Shown: positions 1 to 8,426 of the stretch, one piece after another
Layout: every line of letters starts with the position of its first letter
How positions within the stretch are numbered: position 1 is the first letter of the stretch
NCBI GenBank assembly: GCA_018240425.1
Contig: JAFEFU010000072.1
Coordinates: 1-64,000 of the forward strand
Direction of reading: 5' to 3'
Source of the DNA: Pseudomonadota bacterium
GTDB taxonomy: Bacteria; Pseudomonadota; Alphaproteobacteria; Rhodobacterales; Rhodobacteraceae
DNA length: 64,000 bases
Position numbers and translations under genes: made by a program
The notes under the pieces: generated by a model
What the model was told of the DNA's origin: nothing
Databases searched by the model: none
The model's input: only the letters and a program-made list of their open reading frames with translations

Positions 1-105
1 GGAAAGCCAAAGCTCGCAGCCATCGTCGCCGTCGCCAGAAAGCTCCTCGTCATCCTCAACGCCATCCTCAGGGACAACACTCCATGGCAACCCAAAAACG
101 CTTGA
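1..105 (+). CDS. IS110 family transposase, C-terminal fragment
   Basis: An open frame runs from the first base of the window to a TGA at 103-105, giving 34 residues. They read GKPKLAAIVAVARKLLVILN followed by AILRDNTPW and a short tail. This Lys/Arg-rich helix ending in LNAxLRDxxPW is the typical end of the IS110/IS116/IS902 transposase (Transposase_20 domain), a DEDD-type enzyme that moves its insertion sequence without long terminal inverted repeats. The rest of the element lies left of the window. Only the last residues are visible, so whether the copy is intact cannot be told. The family call rests on this short tail alone. Confidence 0.75.
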   Translation, partial: GKPKLAAIVAVARKLLVILNAILRDNTPWQPKNA

Positions 106-121
106 CCTCCAAGACAGTCGC

Positions 122-880
122 TCACACCACCGGCACCACCCCCACATCCGACAGCCGGACAAACCCCACGCCCCGCTCCTTCAGCGCCCTGAGCCCCTCG
201 GCCACGCCCGCGCCGGCGCTGCGCCCCGGCTGGTTGACGTGGGCGATGATCACCGCGCCATCCTCCGCGCCCGCGATCCGGCCCCGGACCTGCGCCGCCC
301 CGAGGCTCGCGCCCTGGTCGGCGTTCAGCGAAAATCCGGCGACCCGGCAGCCCAGCCCGGCGATCAGCGCCAGCGCGTCCGGCGAATAGCGGGCGGTGGC
401 GTCGCGGTACCAGCGGGGCCGGGGCGCGCCCGCCGCCACCAGCAGGTCGGCGCCGCCCCGCACCTCCGCCTCCACGCCCGCCGCCGATCCGGCCGCGCGC
501 ACCCCCCAGAGCACTTCGCCATCCTCGATCGCCGAGCGGTGGCGGGCGCCGTGGTTGCCGATCTCGATCAGGTCGGGGTTGGCCAGAAGCCTGGCGAAGG
601 CATCGTGGTTGCGCGCCAGCCACGGCCCGGCAACGAAGATCGTCGCGGCGATGCGCTCGGACAGAAGCAGGTCGAGGATCCGCCGGTCGGCATGGCCGTC
701 GCAGGCGTCGAGCGTCAGCGCCACCCGCGGCGCGGCGCCGCCACCCGCCAGCCGCATGTGCGGCTCGACCAGATGCGCCGACAGGACGGCCTGCGCCGGA
801 CGGACGAGACCCGCCAGAAGGACCGGCGCCGCCAGCCCCTGCATCAGGAGCGCGCGCCGCGATGGGGATTGAAGCGTCAC
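122..880 (-). CDS. Polysaccharide deacetylase family protein, Tat-exported
   Basis: A 252-residue NodB-fold hydrolase, probably acting on a carbohydrate N- or O-acetyl group in the periplasm. The GTG at 880 is chosen because AGGAGGT lies four bases upstream; the frame stays open further upstream but has no comparable ribosome site. The N-terminus carries a twin-arginine signal (SRRALL at residues 7-12, then a hydrophobic stretch to about residue 31). TLDACDG (56-62) is the metal and catalytic Asp motif, and GNHGARH (108-114) supplies the two metal His. The protein is short for the family. Its stop codon sits 16 bases from the end of the transposase frame, so the last residues could have been altered by insertion. 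Substrate unknown. Confidence 0.85.
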   Translation of the reverse strand: MTLQSPSRRALLMQGLAAPVLLAGLVRPAQAVLSAHLVEPHMRLAGGGAAPRVALTLDACDGHADRRILDLLLSERIAATIFVAGPWLARNHDAFARLLANPDLIEIGNHGARHRSAIEDGEVLWGVRAAGSAAGVEAEVRGGADLLVAAGAPRPRWYRDATARYSPDALALIAGLGCRVAGFSLNADQGASLGAAQVRGRIAGAEDGAVIIAHVNQPGRSAGAGVAEGLRALKERGVGFVRLSDVGVVPVV

Positions 881-1037
881 CCGACCTCCTGCCGCAAGAC
901 CCTGGAACTGCCGCCGGTCTAGCCCCGCGCCCATGCCAAGGCCAGTCACATCCCCGTTCCTGCCTCGCGACCCCGTGCGCAGGCAGGGCTCACCGGGCGC
1001 ACCCGGCCTCACGGGAAAGAAACCCCAGCCCTCCCCC

Positions 1038-1066
1038 TGTCACGGCGCCGGTTCTCCGCCTATCTT
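1038..1066 (+). promoter_or_regulatory. Possible promoter of the small membrane gene pair
   Basis: TGTCAC (1038-1043) and TATCTT (1061-1066) are separated by 17 bases and lie 30 bases before the start at 1097. The -10 is good and the -35 poor, so the call is tentative. Confidence 0.35.
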
Positions 1067-1096
1067 CTGCGCGTGATCGCGGTGAAGGGAGCGGCC

Positions 1097-1375
1097 ATGT
1101 TCGGCATGATCCGGCTGGGAATTCTGGGCCTCGTCGGCCTTGCCGTGCTCTATTTCACGGTCCGCGCCTATGCGCGCTCGGTTCACCGCGAGCGGCTGGA
1201 AAAGGAGTGGGACGCCAGCCCCCCGGCGGGGCAGGGCGCGACCGAACGCGGCCTTTACATCGAGAGCGGAATGCAGGCCTATGAACATGGTCTGAGGCGC
1301 CGGCTCATCTGGCTTGTCGTCATCCTGCCGGTCATCGCCTTTGCCGGCATCGTCTATCTGGTCAACTACCAATAG
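1097..1375 (+). CDS. Small two-helix membrane protein of unknown function
   Basis: A 92-residue protein with one hydrophobic helix near the N-terminus (about 4-21) and one at the C-terminus (about 69-88). A polar, charged segment of some 45 residues lies between them. The ATG at 1097 is preferred over an in-frame GTG further upstream because GGGAG lies six bases before it and the protein then begins directly with the membrane segment. The next gene starts 10 bases after the stop, so the two are probably co-transcribed. No catalytic motif is visible and I do not recognise a characterised family. Confidence 0.7.
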   Translation: MFGMIRLGILGLVGLAVLYFTVRAYARSVHRERLEKEWDASPPAGQGATERGLYIESGMQAYEHGLRRRLIWLVVILPVIAFAGIVYLVNYQ

Positions 1376-1385
1376 GAGCGCGGAA

Positions 1386-2156
1386 ATGTCCGCCTACACG
1401 ATCTGGGGCATCCTTCTGGCGCTTCTTGTCGCCGCGACGATCTTTCTGCGGCTGCGCTATCCGGCCGGCAGCCGCGGCCGGCGCAACCTGAAATGGGGCA
1501 TCCGCGCGGTGATCGCGCTCATCGTCGCGGCCTTCCTGCACTATACGCTGCCCCAGCATGACATCGTGCGGATCACCGGCACCGACAACCGGCTGACCAC
1601 CGTGGGCTGGGAGAACTCGATCTTCTACGCCGCGCCCGACACCGGCACCGCGGAATCGGCGACCAACCGCTACGTCCGGCTGATCTACGCCGCCTTTCCC
1701 GACGGCAAGGTGATGGTCTACCGCAACGAGGACACCGGCTGGGTCTGGCCGCCCTATTTCAAGTACGACAGTTCGAACCTCCAGGCCGAAGCCTCGAACC
1801 TGGAATCGAAGACCGAGCCCTATCAATGGGTCAGCGTCACCCACTACGGCTGGCGCGCCGCCTGGCTGTCGATCTATCCCAACGCCGTCAAGATCCGCGC
1901 CGTCTCGGGACCGGACGTGTCGATCTTTCCCTGGGTCAACGTCATCGTCCTGACCCTGCTGCTGATCGGCGCGCTGATGCTGAGGCGGATGTGGCATCAG
2001 TTCCGCGAGCGGACGATCGATCCGGCGCTGACCGACATGGGCGACAGGCTTGAAGAGATCGACGCCCGCACCGACGCCGCCCGTGCCGGCCTGCGCGGCT
2101 TCTGGGGCCGGATCGGCGCCCGCCTGCGGTCCTGGACCCGGGGATCGCACTCCTGA
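1386..2156 (+). CDS. DUF1523 family membrane protein
   Basis: A 256-residue protein resembling the DUF1523 family found in Rhodobacterales; its function is not known. Two N-terminal hydrophobic segments (about 3-22 and 37-54) are followed by an extracytoplasmic domain of about 130 residues. A third membrane helix lies near residues 184-200, and the tail is short, charged and helical. The ATG at 1386 follows the preceding stop by 10 bases and has TAGGAGCG upstream. The pairing with the small membrane gene suggests the two act together in the envelope. It converges with the gene at 2166, leaving only 9 bases between the stops. Confidence 0.75.
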   Translation: MSAYTIWGILLALLVAATIFLRLRYPAGSRGRRNLKWGIRAVIALIVAAFLHYTLPQHDIVRITGTDNRLTTVGWENSIFYAAPDTGTAESATNRYVRLIYAAFPDGKVMVYRNEDTGWVWPPYFKYDSSNLQAEASNLESKTEPYQWVSVTHYGWRAAWLSIYPNAVKIRAVSGPDVSIFPWVNVIVLTLLLIGALMLRRMWHQFRERTIDPALTDMGDRLEEIDARTDAARAGLRGFWGRIGARLRSWTRGSHS

Positions 2157-2165
2157 CCGCTGGCC

Positions 2166-2528
2166 TCACAGGTCTCTGAAGAAGGGGTCGATCTGCCAGT
2201 AGGCCGCCAGGTCGGCGGCGCGGGCGCGGGGCAGGCCGATCGCCTCCATCGCATAAAGGTCGGTCCCGACCAGCGCCGCCAGCCGCCAGCCATGATCGGC
2301 GGCCTCGCGCGCGGGGCTGCCGGGGGCAAAGGTCGCCTCGATCTCGGTCGCGGCCGAGACGATGGTGAAGATGATCTCGCCCGGGGCCGCATCGGGCCAG
2401 CGGGCCACCATCTCGCGCACCAGCGGGCGCCAGCCCTCCGGCGCACCCAGCAGCCGGCCGATCGCGAAATGCACCTTGTCCAAGCCCGCCGCCCCGCCGG
2501 TCGTTCCCCGGAGGACAGGCCCCCGCAC
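2166..2528 (-). CDS. Uncharacterised protein, about 120 aa
   Basis: I do not recognise this soluble protein. From a GTG at 2528 (GAGG six bases upstream) it has 120 residues. The core reads like a compact helical domain (LDKVHFAIGRLLG, then EIIFTIVSAATEIEATF) and ends with YWQIDPFFRDL. The frame is open up to an ATG at 2618 that lies inside the palindrome at 2612-2625. That longer form adds a Cys/Arg-rich segment unlike protein and is less likely. It is divergent from deoC and could share its control region. Confidence 0.55.
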   Translation of the reverse strand: MRGPVLRGTTGGAAGLDKVHFAIGRLLGAPEGWRPLVREMVARWPDAAPGEIIFTIVSAATEIEATFAPGSPAREAADHGWRLAALVGTDLYAMEAIGLPRARAADLAAYWQIDPFFRDL

Positions 2529-2611
2529 CGGCAGCCTCGGCGCCAAGGGGGCGGGATTGTCAATCGGGCACGCGGAATTGTTCTGTCTTGCGCACCTATC
2601 GCCCCATCTCC

Positions 2612-2625
2612 TGACCATATGGTCA
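2612..2625. promoter_or_regulatory. Perfect 14-bp palindrome TGACCATATGGTCA, candidate operator
   Basis: TGACCATATGGTCA is a perfect inverted repeat ending 10 bases before the -35 of the deoC promoter. On the minus strand it also overlaps a possible -35 (TTGACC) for the gene at 2166-2528. The size and placement fit a dimeric repressor or activator. The regulator is not identified, and no regulator gene lies next to it. Confidence 0.5.
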
Positions 2626-2635
2626 AGCCTCGATG

Positions 2636-2664
2636 TTGATTGCCGGCGCCGCTTCTCCTATCGT
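2636..2664 (+). promoter_or_regulatory. Probable promoter of deoC-aldehyde dehydrogenase
   Basis: TTGATT (2636-2641) and TATCGT (2659-2664) are separated by exactly 17 bases, about 40 bases before the deoC start at 2703. The palindrome at 2612-2625 lies just upstream. Confidence 0.55.
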
Positions 2665-2702
2665 TTCCCGGCCTCGGCACGACCGCCAAACGGGATTTCC
2701 AG

Positions 2703-3677
2703 ATGTCAGACCATCCGCCACGGCCCTTGCCGAACCGGCCCCGCAATGCCGGTGTGCCCCTGCAGAGGGACTGGTTCGAGCAGATCGCCGTCAACACCCA
2801 GGCGGCCGAGCGCCGCGCCGCGACCCTGACCACGCGGCGGACGGTCAAGAAGGAATGGCAGGCTGCCTGGCTGGTGAACGCGATCCGCTGCATCGACCTG
2901 ACGACGCTTTCTGGCGACGACACACCCGACCGGGTGGCGCGGCTCTGCGCCAAGGCCCGGCGACCGCTGGACGATCACCTGATGGAAGGGCTGGGGCTGG
3001 GCGCGCTGACCACCGGCGCGGTCTGCGTCTATCCCCTCTTGGTTCCCGCTGCGGTCAAGGCACTGGCCGGATCGGGCATCCCGGTCGCCTCGGTCGCCAC
3101 CGGCTTTCCGGCGGGTCTCGCGCCTCTGGCCCTGCGCCTCGCCGAAATCCGCTATGCGGTCGAGGAAGGCGCGGACGAGATCGACATCGTCATCCACCGC
3201 GCCCAGGTGCTGAACGGCGACTGGCAGGCGCTCTACGACGAGGTTGCGGCCATGCGCGAGGCCTGCGGGGCGGCGCACATGAAGGCGATCCTCGCCACGG
3301 GTGAGTTGAGGACGCTGCGCAATGTCTACAAGGCCAGCATGGTCGCCATGCAGGCGGGGGCCGATTTCATCAAGACCTCGACCGGCAAGGAGGGGGTCAA
3401 CGCCACGCTGCCGGTGTCGCTGGTCATGGTGCGGGCGCTGCGCGACTATGGCGCGCGCACCGGCCAGAAGATCGGCTTCAAGCCCGCGGGCGGCATGAAG
3501 ACCGCCAAGGACGCCATCGCCTGGCAGATCCTGATGAAGGAGGAGCTGGGCAACGACTGGCTTCGCCCCGATCTGTTCCGGCTGGGAGCCTCGTCGATGC
3601 TGGCCGACATCGAGCGGCAGCTCGAGCATCACCTGACCGGGCGCTATGCCGCCTTCTCCCGCCATGCGCTTGCCTGA
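2703..3677 (+). CDS. deoC: Deoxyribose-phosphate aldolase
   Basis: Cleaves 2-deoxyribose 5-phosphate to acetaldehyde and glyceraldehyde 3-phosphate in deoxynucleoside catabolism. The 324-residue TIM-barrel protein is of the long bacterial type. CIDLTTLS (63-70) carries the conserved Asp65, DEIDIVI holds Asp161, FIKTSTGK (222-229) holds the Schiff-base Lys224, and GFKPAGG holds Lys260. The ATG at 2703 is chosen over an in-frame ATG at 2640 because the longer form would cover the promoter and adds only a Pro/Leu-rich tail. The aldehyde dehydrogenase begins 9 bases after the stop, which suits disposal of the acetaldehyde produced. Confidence 0.95.
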   Translation: MSDHPPRPLPNRPRNAGVPLQRDWFEQIAVNTQAAERRAATLTTRRTVKKEWQAAWLVNAIRCIDLTTLSGDDTPDRVARLCAKARRPLDDHLMEGLGLGALTTGAVCVYPLLVPAAVKALAGSGIPVASVATGFPAGLAPLALRLAEIRYAVEEGADEIDIVIHRAQVLNGDWQALYDEVAAMREACGAAHMKAILATGELRTLRNVYKASMVAMQAGADFIKTSTGKEGVNATLPVSLVMVRALRDYGARTGQKIGFKPAGGMKTAKDAIAWQILMKEELGNDWLRPDLFRLGASSMLADIERQLEHHLTGRYAAFSRHALA

Positions 3678-3686
3678 GGAGCGAAC

Positions 3687-6041
3687 ATGCCCGACGTGAC
3701 CGATATCCTCGCGACGATGGACTACGGCCCCGCGCCCGAGGCCAGCGGCGAGGTGCAGAAGTGGCTGAGGGCGCGCGGGCGGTTCGGCCATTTCATCGAC
3801 GGCGCCTTCACCCGCCCCGGACAGGTGTTCGAGGTCAGGAACCCCGCGACCGGGGCGCCTCTCGCCCACGTGGCGCAGGGATCGGCCGAAGACGTGGCGG
3901 CCGCGGTCGGGGCGGCGCGCGGCGCCCTTCCCGGCTGGTCGCGGCTGACCGGGCATCAGCGCGCCAGATGGCTCTACGCGCTGGCCCGCACCATCCAGAA
4001 GCGCGAGCGGTTCCTGGCGGTCCTCGAGACGATGGACAACGGCAAGCCGATCCGCGAGACGCGCGACATCGACGTGCCGCTGGTCGCGCGCCACTTCTAT
4101 CACCATGCCGGATGGGCCGAGATCCTGGCCGACGAATTTCCCGGCATGGGGCCGGTCGGCGTCTGCGGCCAGATCATCCCGTGGAACTTCCCGCTGCTCA
4201 TGCTGGCCTGGAAGGTCGCGCCCGCGCTGGCCGCCGGCAATACGGTGGTGCTGAAGCCTGCCGAGTACACGCCCCTGACCGCGCTCGCCTTCGCCGAGAT
4301 CTGCGCCGAGATCGGCCTGCCCAAAGGGGTTGTCAACATCGTCACCGGCGACGGCGCGACCGGGGCCGCGCTGGTCGGCGCGCCGGTCGACAAGATCGCG
4401 TTCACCGGCTCGACCGAGGTCGGGCGCGAGATCAGGCGGCTGACCGCCGGGACGGGGAAGAAGCTGACCCTGGAACTGGGCGGCAAGTCGCCCTTCATCG
4501 TCTTTGCCGACGCCGACATCGACGGCGCGGTCGAGGGCGTGGTCGATGCCATCTGGTTCAACCAGGGCCAGGTCTGCTGCGCCGGCTCGCGCATCCTGGT
4601 GCAAGAGACGGCCGCGGCGGACTTTGCCCGACGGCTCACGGCGCGGATGGCGAAGCTGCGCGTCGGCGATCCCCTGGACAAGTCGACCGACATGGGGGCG
4701 CTGGTTGATCCGGTGCAGCTGGCGCGGGTGGCCGGGCTGGTCCGCCAGGGGGTCGAGCAGGGCGCCGTCCTGCACCAGGCCGACTGCCCCCTTCCTGCCG
4801 CCGGCAGCTTTTTCGCGCCGGGTTTCCTGACCGGCGTGGCCCCGGCCAACATCCTCAGCGAGGTCGAGATCTTCGGCCCCGTCGCCACCCTGACCACCTT
4901 CCGCACCCCCGACGAGGCGGTCGAACTGGCCAACAACACCCGCTACGGACTGGCCGCCTCGGTCTGGTCGGAGAACATCAACCTCGCGCTCGATGTGGCG
5001 AGCCAGGTCAAGGCCGGGGTCGTCTGGGTCAACGCGACCAACATCTTCGACGCGGCGGCGGGCTTCGGCGGCTACCGCGAAAGCGGGTTCGGCCGCGAAG
5101 GCGGGCGCGAGGGGATGCTGGCCTACCTGGCCGATGCGCCCGTCAGGGCGAAGGCCGAGCCGGCGCCCCTCCCCCCCGACGCCGCCCCCAACCCGGAGGC
5201 GCCGGGCAGGATCACCGGCATCGACCGCACCGCGAAACTCTTCGTCGGCGGGGCGCAGAAGCGGCCGGACTCGGGCTACTCCTACGCGGTCACGCACAGG
5301 GGGCGGACGCTCGGCCTTGCCGGTCTCGGCAACCGCAAGGACATCAGGAACGCGGTCGAGGCCGCCCATGCCGCGAAGGGCTGGGGCAAGGCGACCGGCC
5401 ACAACCGGGCGCAGATCCTGTTCTACCTTGCCGAGAATCTCGACCGGCGCGCGGAGGAATTCACCCGGCGGCTTGCCTCGGCCGGCATCCCGCAGGCAGA
5501 GGCCGAAGTCGAGACCGCGATCCGCCGAGCCTTCTGGTATGCCGCTCAGGCCGACAAGTTCGACGGCGCAGTCCATTCGACCAAGTCCGCCCATGTCACG
5601 CTGGCCATGCCCGAACCGTTCGGAGTGATGGGCATCGCCTGCCCGACCGGCGCGCCGCTTCTGGGCTTTCTCAGCCTGGTCCTGCCGGCGATCGCGCTCG
5701 GCAACCGGGTGGTGGCGATTCCATCGCAGAACATGCCGCTCGCCGCGACCGACCTCTATCAGGTGTTCGAGACCTCGGACCTGCCCGCCGGCGTGGTCAA
5801 CATCGTCACCGGTGCGCGCGACGACCTGGCCCGGACGCTTGCCGGCCACGACGACGTTGCGGCAGTCTGGTACTGCGGCCCGCCCGAGGGCGCGCGCATG
5901 GTCGAGACCGAAAGCGCCGGCAATCTCAAGTCCACCTGGTGTCCGGCCAACCGCGACTGGACCGGCCCCGGTGGACAGGGGCGCGAGTTCCTGACCCGCG
6001 CCAGCCAGATCAAGAACATCTGGGTGCCCTATGGCGAATGA
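3687..6041 (+). CDS. Aldehyde dehydrogenase, two-domain form with degenerate second domain
   Basis: A 784-residue protein, while a usual aldehyde dehydrogenase has about 480-500. Residues 1 to about 490 form a complete NAD(P)-dependent domain: the PWNFPLLM segment, FTGSTEVG, ELGGKSPF with the general base Glu263, and GQVCCAG with catalytic Cys297. Residues from about 515 on are a second, partial copy. It keeps the cofactor-binding fold (PFGVMGIACP, AGVVNIVTG) but ends before the glutamate and cysteine motifs. The second copy is therefore probably structural. Translationally close to deoC, it likely oxidises acetaldehyde to acetate, though its real substrate is not proven by sequence. Confidence 0.88.
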   Translation: MPDVTDILATMDYGPAPEASGEVQKWLRARGRFGHFIDGAFTRPGQVFEVRNPATGAPLAHVAQGSAEDVAAAVGAARGALPGWSRLTGHQRARWLYALARTIQKRERFLAVLETMDNGKPIRETRDIDVPLVARHFYHHAGWAEILADEFPGMGPVGVCGQIIPWNFPLLMLAWKVAPALAAGNTVVLKPAEYTPLTALAFAEICAEIGLPKGVVNIVTGDGATGAALVGAPVDKIAFTGSTEVGREIRRLTAGTGKKLTLELGGKSPFIVFADADIDGAVEGVVDAIWFNQGQVCCAGSRILVQETAAADFARRLTARMAKLRVGDPLDKSTDMGALVDPVQLARVAGLVRQGVEQGAVLHQADCPLPAAGSFFAPGFLTGVAPANILSEVEIFGPVATLTTFRTPDEAVELANNTRYGLAASVWSENINLALDVASQVKAGVVWVNATNIFDAAAGFGGYRESGFGREGGREGMLAYLADAPVRAKAEPAPLPPDAAPNPEAPGRITGIDRTAKLFVGGAQKRPDSGYSYAVTHRGRTLGLAGLGNRKDIRNAVEAAHAAKGWGKATGHNRAQILFYLAENLDRRAEEFTRRLASAGIPQAEAEVETAIRRAFWYAAQADKFDGAVHSTKSAHVTLAMPEPFGVMGIACPTGAPLLGFLSLVLPAIALGNRVVAIPSQNMPLAATDLYQVFETSDLPAGVVNIVTGARDDLARTLAGHDDVAAVWYCGPPEGARMVETESAGNLKSTWCPANRDWTGPGGQGREFLTRASQIKNIWVPYGE

Positions 6042-6215
6042 GCCGGCCGCCGCCCCCATCGCCCGCCTCCGACGGCATGACCTGTTGCCGTCCCGCCCCT
6101 GCGGCAGGTCAACCGCCGCCGGGGGCCTTGACGCGCAGAACACATCTGTCAGTGAGGGCGCCGATTCCGTTTCGCCGGAAAAATGATCCAGATCAATCAC
6201 GGAACCCGATCCGAC

Positions 6216-7070
6216 ATGACCCTTCCCACGCCATTCCGCCTGCCCGCCATCCTCGCCTTCGTCGCGCTGCTCGCCGCCTGCGGCGCCCCGCCCGAGGTCC
6301 AGCAGGCCGCGCCCCGGCCGGCCGATCCGCGCTATGCCGAGGTCGTTGACGGCGACATCACCATTCCCGCCGTCGATCCGGGCTACCTGACCGACCGCAC
6401 CACGCGGACCGAAGTGCCCTACGCCCCGGCGGATGCGCCCGGCGACGTGGTCGTCGATCCCTATGCCCGCTATCTCTACTACGTCCTCCCCGACCACCGG
6501 GCCATCCGCTACGGCATCGCCGTCGGCCGCGAGGGCTATGGTTTCTCGGGCGACGCCACCATCCAGCGCATGGAGAAATGGCCGCGCTGGACGCCGACCG
6601 CGAACATGGTCCGGCGCGAGCCCGACGTCTACGGACCCTATGCCGCGGGCATGGCGGGCGGGCTGGACAACCCGCTTGGTGCCCGGGCGCTCTATCTCTA
6701 CCGCAACGGCAAGGACACCTATTACCGTATCCACGGGACCAACAACACCTCGACCATCGGGCGCGCCACATCGGCCGGCTGCATCCGGCTTTACAACCAG
6801 GATGCGCTGGACCTGTTCAGCCGCGTCTCGCTCGGCTCGTACGTCCATGTCCGCACCCAGGTCGAGTCCCAGGCGATCGAGGGCGAGCTGGTCGAGAATG
6901 CCGAAGGCTTCATGCAGCCGGTCGCCTCGTTCCCCGAGGATGTGCAGGCGCAGATCCGCGCCGGCATGATCCCCTGGCCGAAGTTCCAGCCGATCATCGG
7001 CGTGAACGCGACCGCGCCGGTGATGCCGCCGACCGCCGACGGCACCATCCCGCCCGCGCCGGGGACCTGA
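6216..7070 (+). CDS. L,D-transpeptidase, YkuD family lipoprotein
   Basis: A 284-residue lipoprotein that probably forms 3-3 peptidoglycan cross-links or attaches proteins to peptidoglycan in the periplasm. The start at 6216 gives a clean lipoprotein signal (basic n-region, hydrophobic core, lipobox LAAC with Cys around residue 22); an earlier ATG at 6183 would bury it. The YkuD domain spans about 80-215. Its catalytic signature is HGTNN with His173, then SAGCIR with the nucleophile Cys189 and Arg191. The C-terminal 60 residues are Pro/Ala-rich and end in a flexible tail. It stands alone between convergent or unrelated genes. Confidence 0.9.
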   Translation: MTLPTPFRLPAILAFVALLAACGAPPEVQQAAPRPADPRYAEVVDGDITIPAVDPGYLTDRTTRTEVPYAPADAPGDVVVDPYARYLYYVLPDHRAIRYGIAVGREGYGFSGDATIQRMEKWPRWTPTANMVRREPDVYGPYAAGMAGGLDNPLGARALYLYRNGKDTYYRIHGTNNTSTIGRATSAGCIRLYNQDALDLFSRVSLGSYVHVRTQVESQAIEGELVENAEGFMQPVASFPEDVQAQIRAGMIPWPKFQPIIGVNATAPVMPPTADGTIPPAPGT

Positions 7071-7088
7071 TCCCCGGGGCCGCGCACC

Positions 7089-7430
7089 TCAAAGGACGAT
7101 CACATAGTCCTTGCGGGTGGTCTCGATCACTTCCCAGCTGCCGCGGAAACCGGGGCGCAGGATGAAACTGTCGCCGGGGCCGATCCTGTGTTCGGCCCCG
7201 TTTTCGTCGGTGATGACCGACCGGCCCGACAGGATCCGGCAATATTCCCATTCGTCATAGGCGATGCGCCACTTGCCCGGGGTGGATTCCCAGATGCCGC
7301 AGTAAAGGCCGCCCCGCTCTTCAGCGTTCCAAGTGGTGTGGACCGGGTCGCCGGAAATGATGCGGTCGGGCGCGGGACGCGCGACTTCGGCCGGGGCGGC
7401 AGAGGGGGTGACGCGCATGAACAGGTCCAT
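7089..7430 (-). CDS. Cupin domain-containing protein (DUF861-like)
   Basis: A single small beta-barrel cupin of 113 residues. The region ENGAEHRIGPGDSFILRPGFRG has the PGDSF.L..G pattern of the second cupin motif in the DUF861/EutQ-like group. WESTPGKWRIAYDEWEYCRILSG corresponds to the first, with few of the usual metal-binding His. AAGGA lies eight bases before the ATG at 7430. Such proteins often bind small acids or act as enzyme accessories; no specific role can be read here. It is divergent from panB and convergent with the transpeptidase gene. Confidence 0.75.
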   Translation of the reverse strand: MDLFMRVTPSAAPAEVARPAPDRIISGDPVHTTWNAEERGGLYCGIWESTPGKWRIAYDEWEYCRILSGRSVITDENGAEHRIGPGDSFILRPGFRGSWEVIETTRKDYVIVL

Positions 7431-7588
7431 TCTCTGATCCTTCGGATGGTTCTTCCTGAGCTGGCCCTAGCGCGGCGGGGCGGCGCAGGGCAAGATGCGC
7501 GCCGGGTGGGCCGGCCATCAAATCATTTTCTGGCGTCCATGCTGCGGCGCGGCTAGATTGGCGGCAACAGGGGACAGGAATTCCGCAG

Positions 7589-8416
7589 ATGAGCGCAACC
7601 GGCACCGAAAAACGCCTGACGCCGCCCGACATCCAGGCGCGGAAGGGCGAAGTGCCCCTTGTCGTGCTGACCGCCTACACCACCCCGATCGCCCGGCTGG
7701 TCGATCCGCATTGCGACATGGTTCTGGTCGGAGATTCCGTGGGCATGGTCCTGCACGGACTGCCCTCGACCCTGCCGGTGCCGCTCGAGATGATGGAGAT
7801 GCACGGCCAGGCGGTGGCACGCGGCCTGTCGCAGGCGATGCTGGTCATCGACATGCCCTTCGGTACCTACGAGGAAAGCCCCGATCAGGCCTTCCGCAAT
7901 GCCGCGCGCCTTGTCCAGGCGACGGGGGCGGCGGCGGTCAAGCTCGAGGGCGGCGAGCACATGGCCGAGACCATCCGCTTTCTCACCCGGCGCGGGATCG
8001 CGGTCATGGGCCATGTCGGGCTGACCCCGCAGGCGGTCAACACCCTGGGCGGTTACCGGGTGCAGGGGCGCGGCAACGATTCCGGCCGGGTCAGGGCCGA
8101 CGCGGTGGCGGTGGCCGAGGCCGGCGCCTTTTCGGTGGTGCTGGAGAAGGTGCCGGCGACGCTGGCCGGCGAAATCACCCGCGCGGTGGCGATCCCCACC
8201 ATCGGCATCGGCGCCTCGGCGGACTGCGACGGGCAGGTGCTGGTCGTCGACGACATGCTGGGCCTGTTCACGCCCTTCAGGCCGAAGTTCGTCCGGCGCT
8301 ATGCCGATCTTGGCACCGAGGCCAGCCGCGCCATCGCCGCCTATGCCGCCGATGTCCGTGCCCGCACCTTCCCCGCCGCCGAGCATCTGTTCGGCGACGA
8401 GCCGCCACGGACATGA
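7589..8416 (+). CDS. panB: 3-methyl-2-oxobutanoate hydroxymethyltransferase
   Basis: First committed step of pantothenate and coenzyme A synthesis: transfers a hydroxymethyl group from 5,10-methylene-tetrahydrofolate to alpha-ketoisovalerate, giving ketopantoate. The 275-residue length is typical. [11 protein letters not shown] holds a Mg-binding Asp, [13 protein letters not shown] the second, and VKLEGG and GHVGLTPQ are the remaining active-site segments. AGGAAT precedes the ATG at 7589. panC starts 10 bases after the stop, forming a two-gene pantothenate operon. The upstream 158 bases separate it from a divergent cupin gene and carry no strong promoter that I could pick out. Confidence 0.97.
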   Translation: MSATGTEKRLTPPDIQARKGEVPLVVLTAYTTPIARLVDPHCDMVLVGDSVGMVLHGLPSTLPVPLEMMEMHGQAVARGLSQAMLVIDMPFGTYEESPDQAFRNAARLVQATGAAAVKLEGGEHMAETIRFLTRRGIAVMGHVGLTPQAVNTLGGYRVQGRGNDSGRVRADAVAVAEAGAFSVVLEKVPATLAGEITRAVAIPTIGIGASADCDGQVLVVDDMLGLFTPFRPKFVRRYADLGTEASRAIAAYAADVRARTFPAAEHLFGDEPPRT

Positions 8417-8426
8417 GGCTGCACCG

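Noticed and set aside
2706..6848. A 1380-codon open frame on the minus strand
   Set aside because: It lies opposite deoC, the aldehyde dehydrogenase and the transpeptidase, all with clear motifs. High GC in third codon positions produces such antisense frames; its composition is Arg/Gly/Asp/His-rich with no domain.
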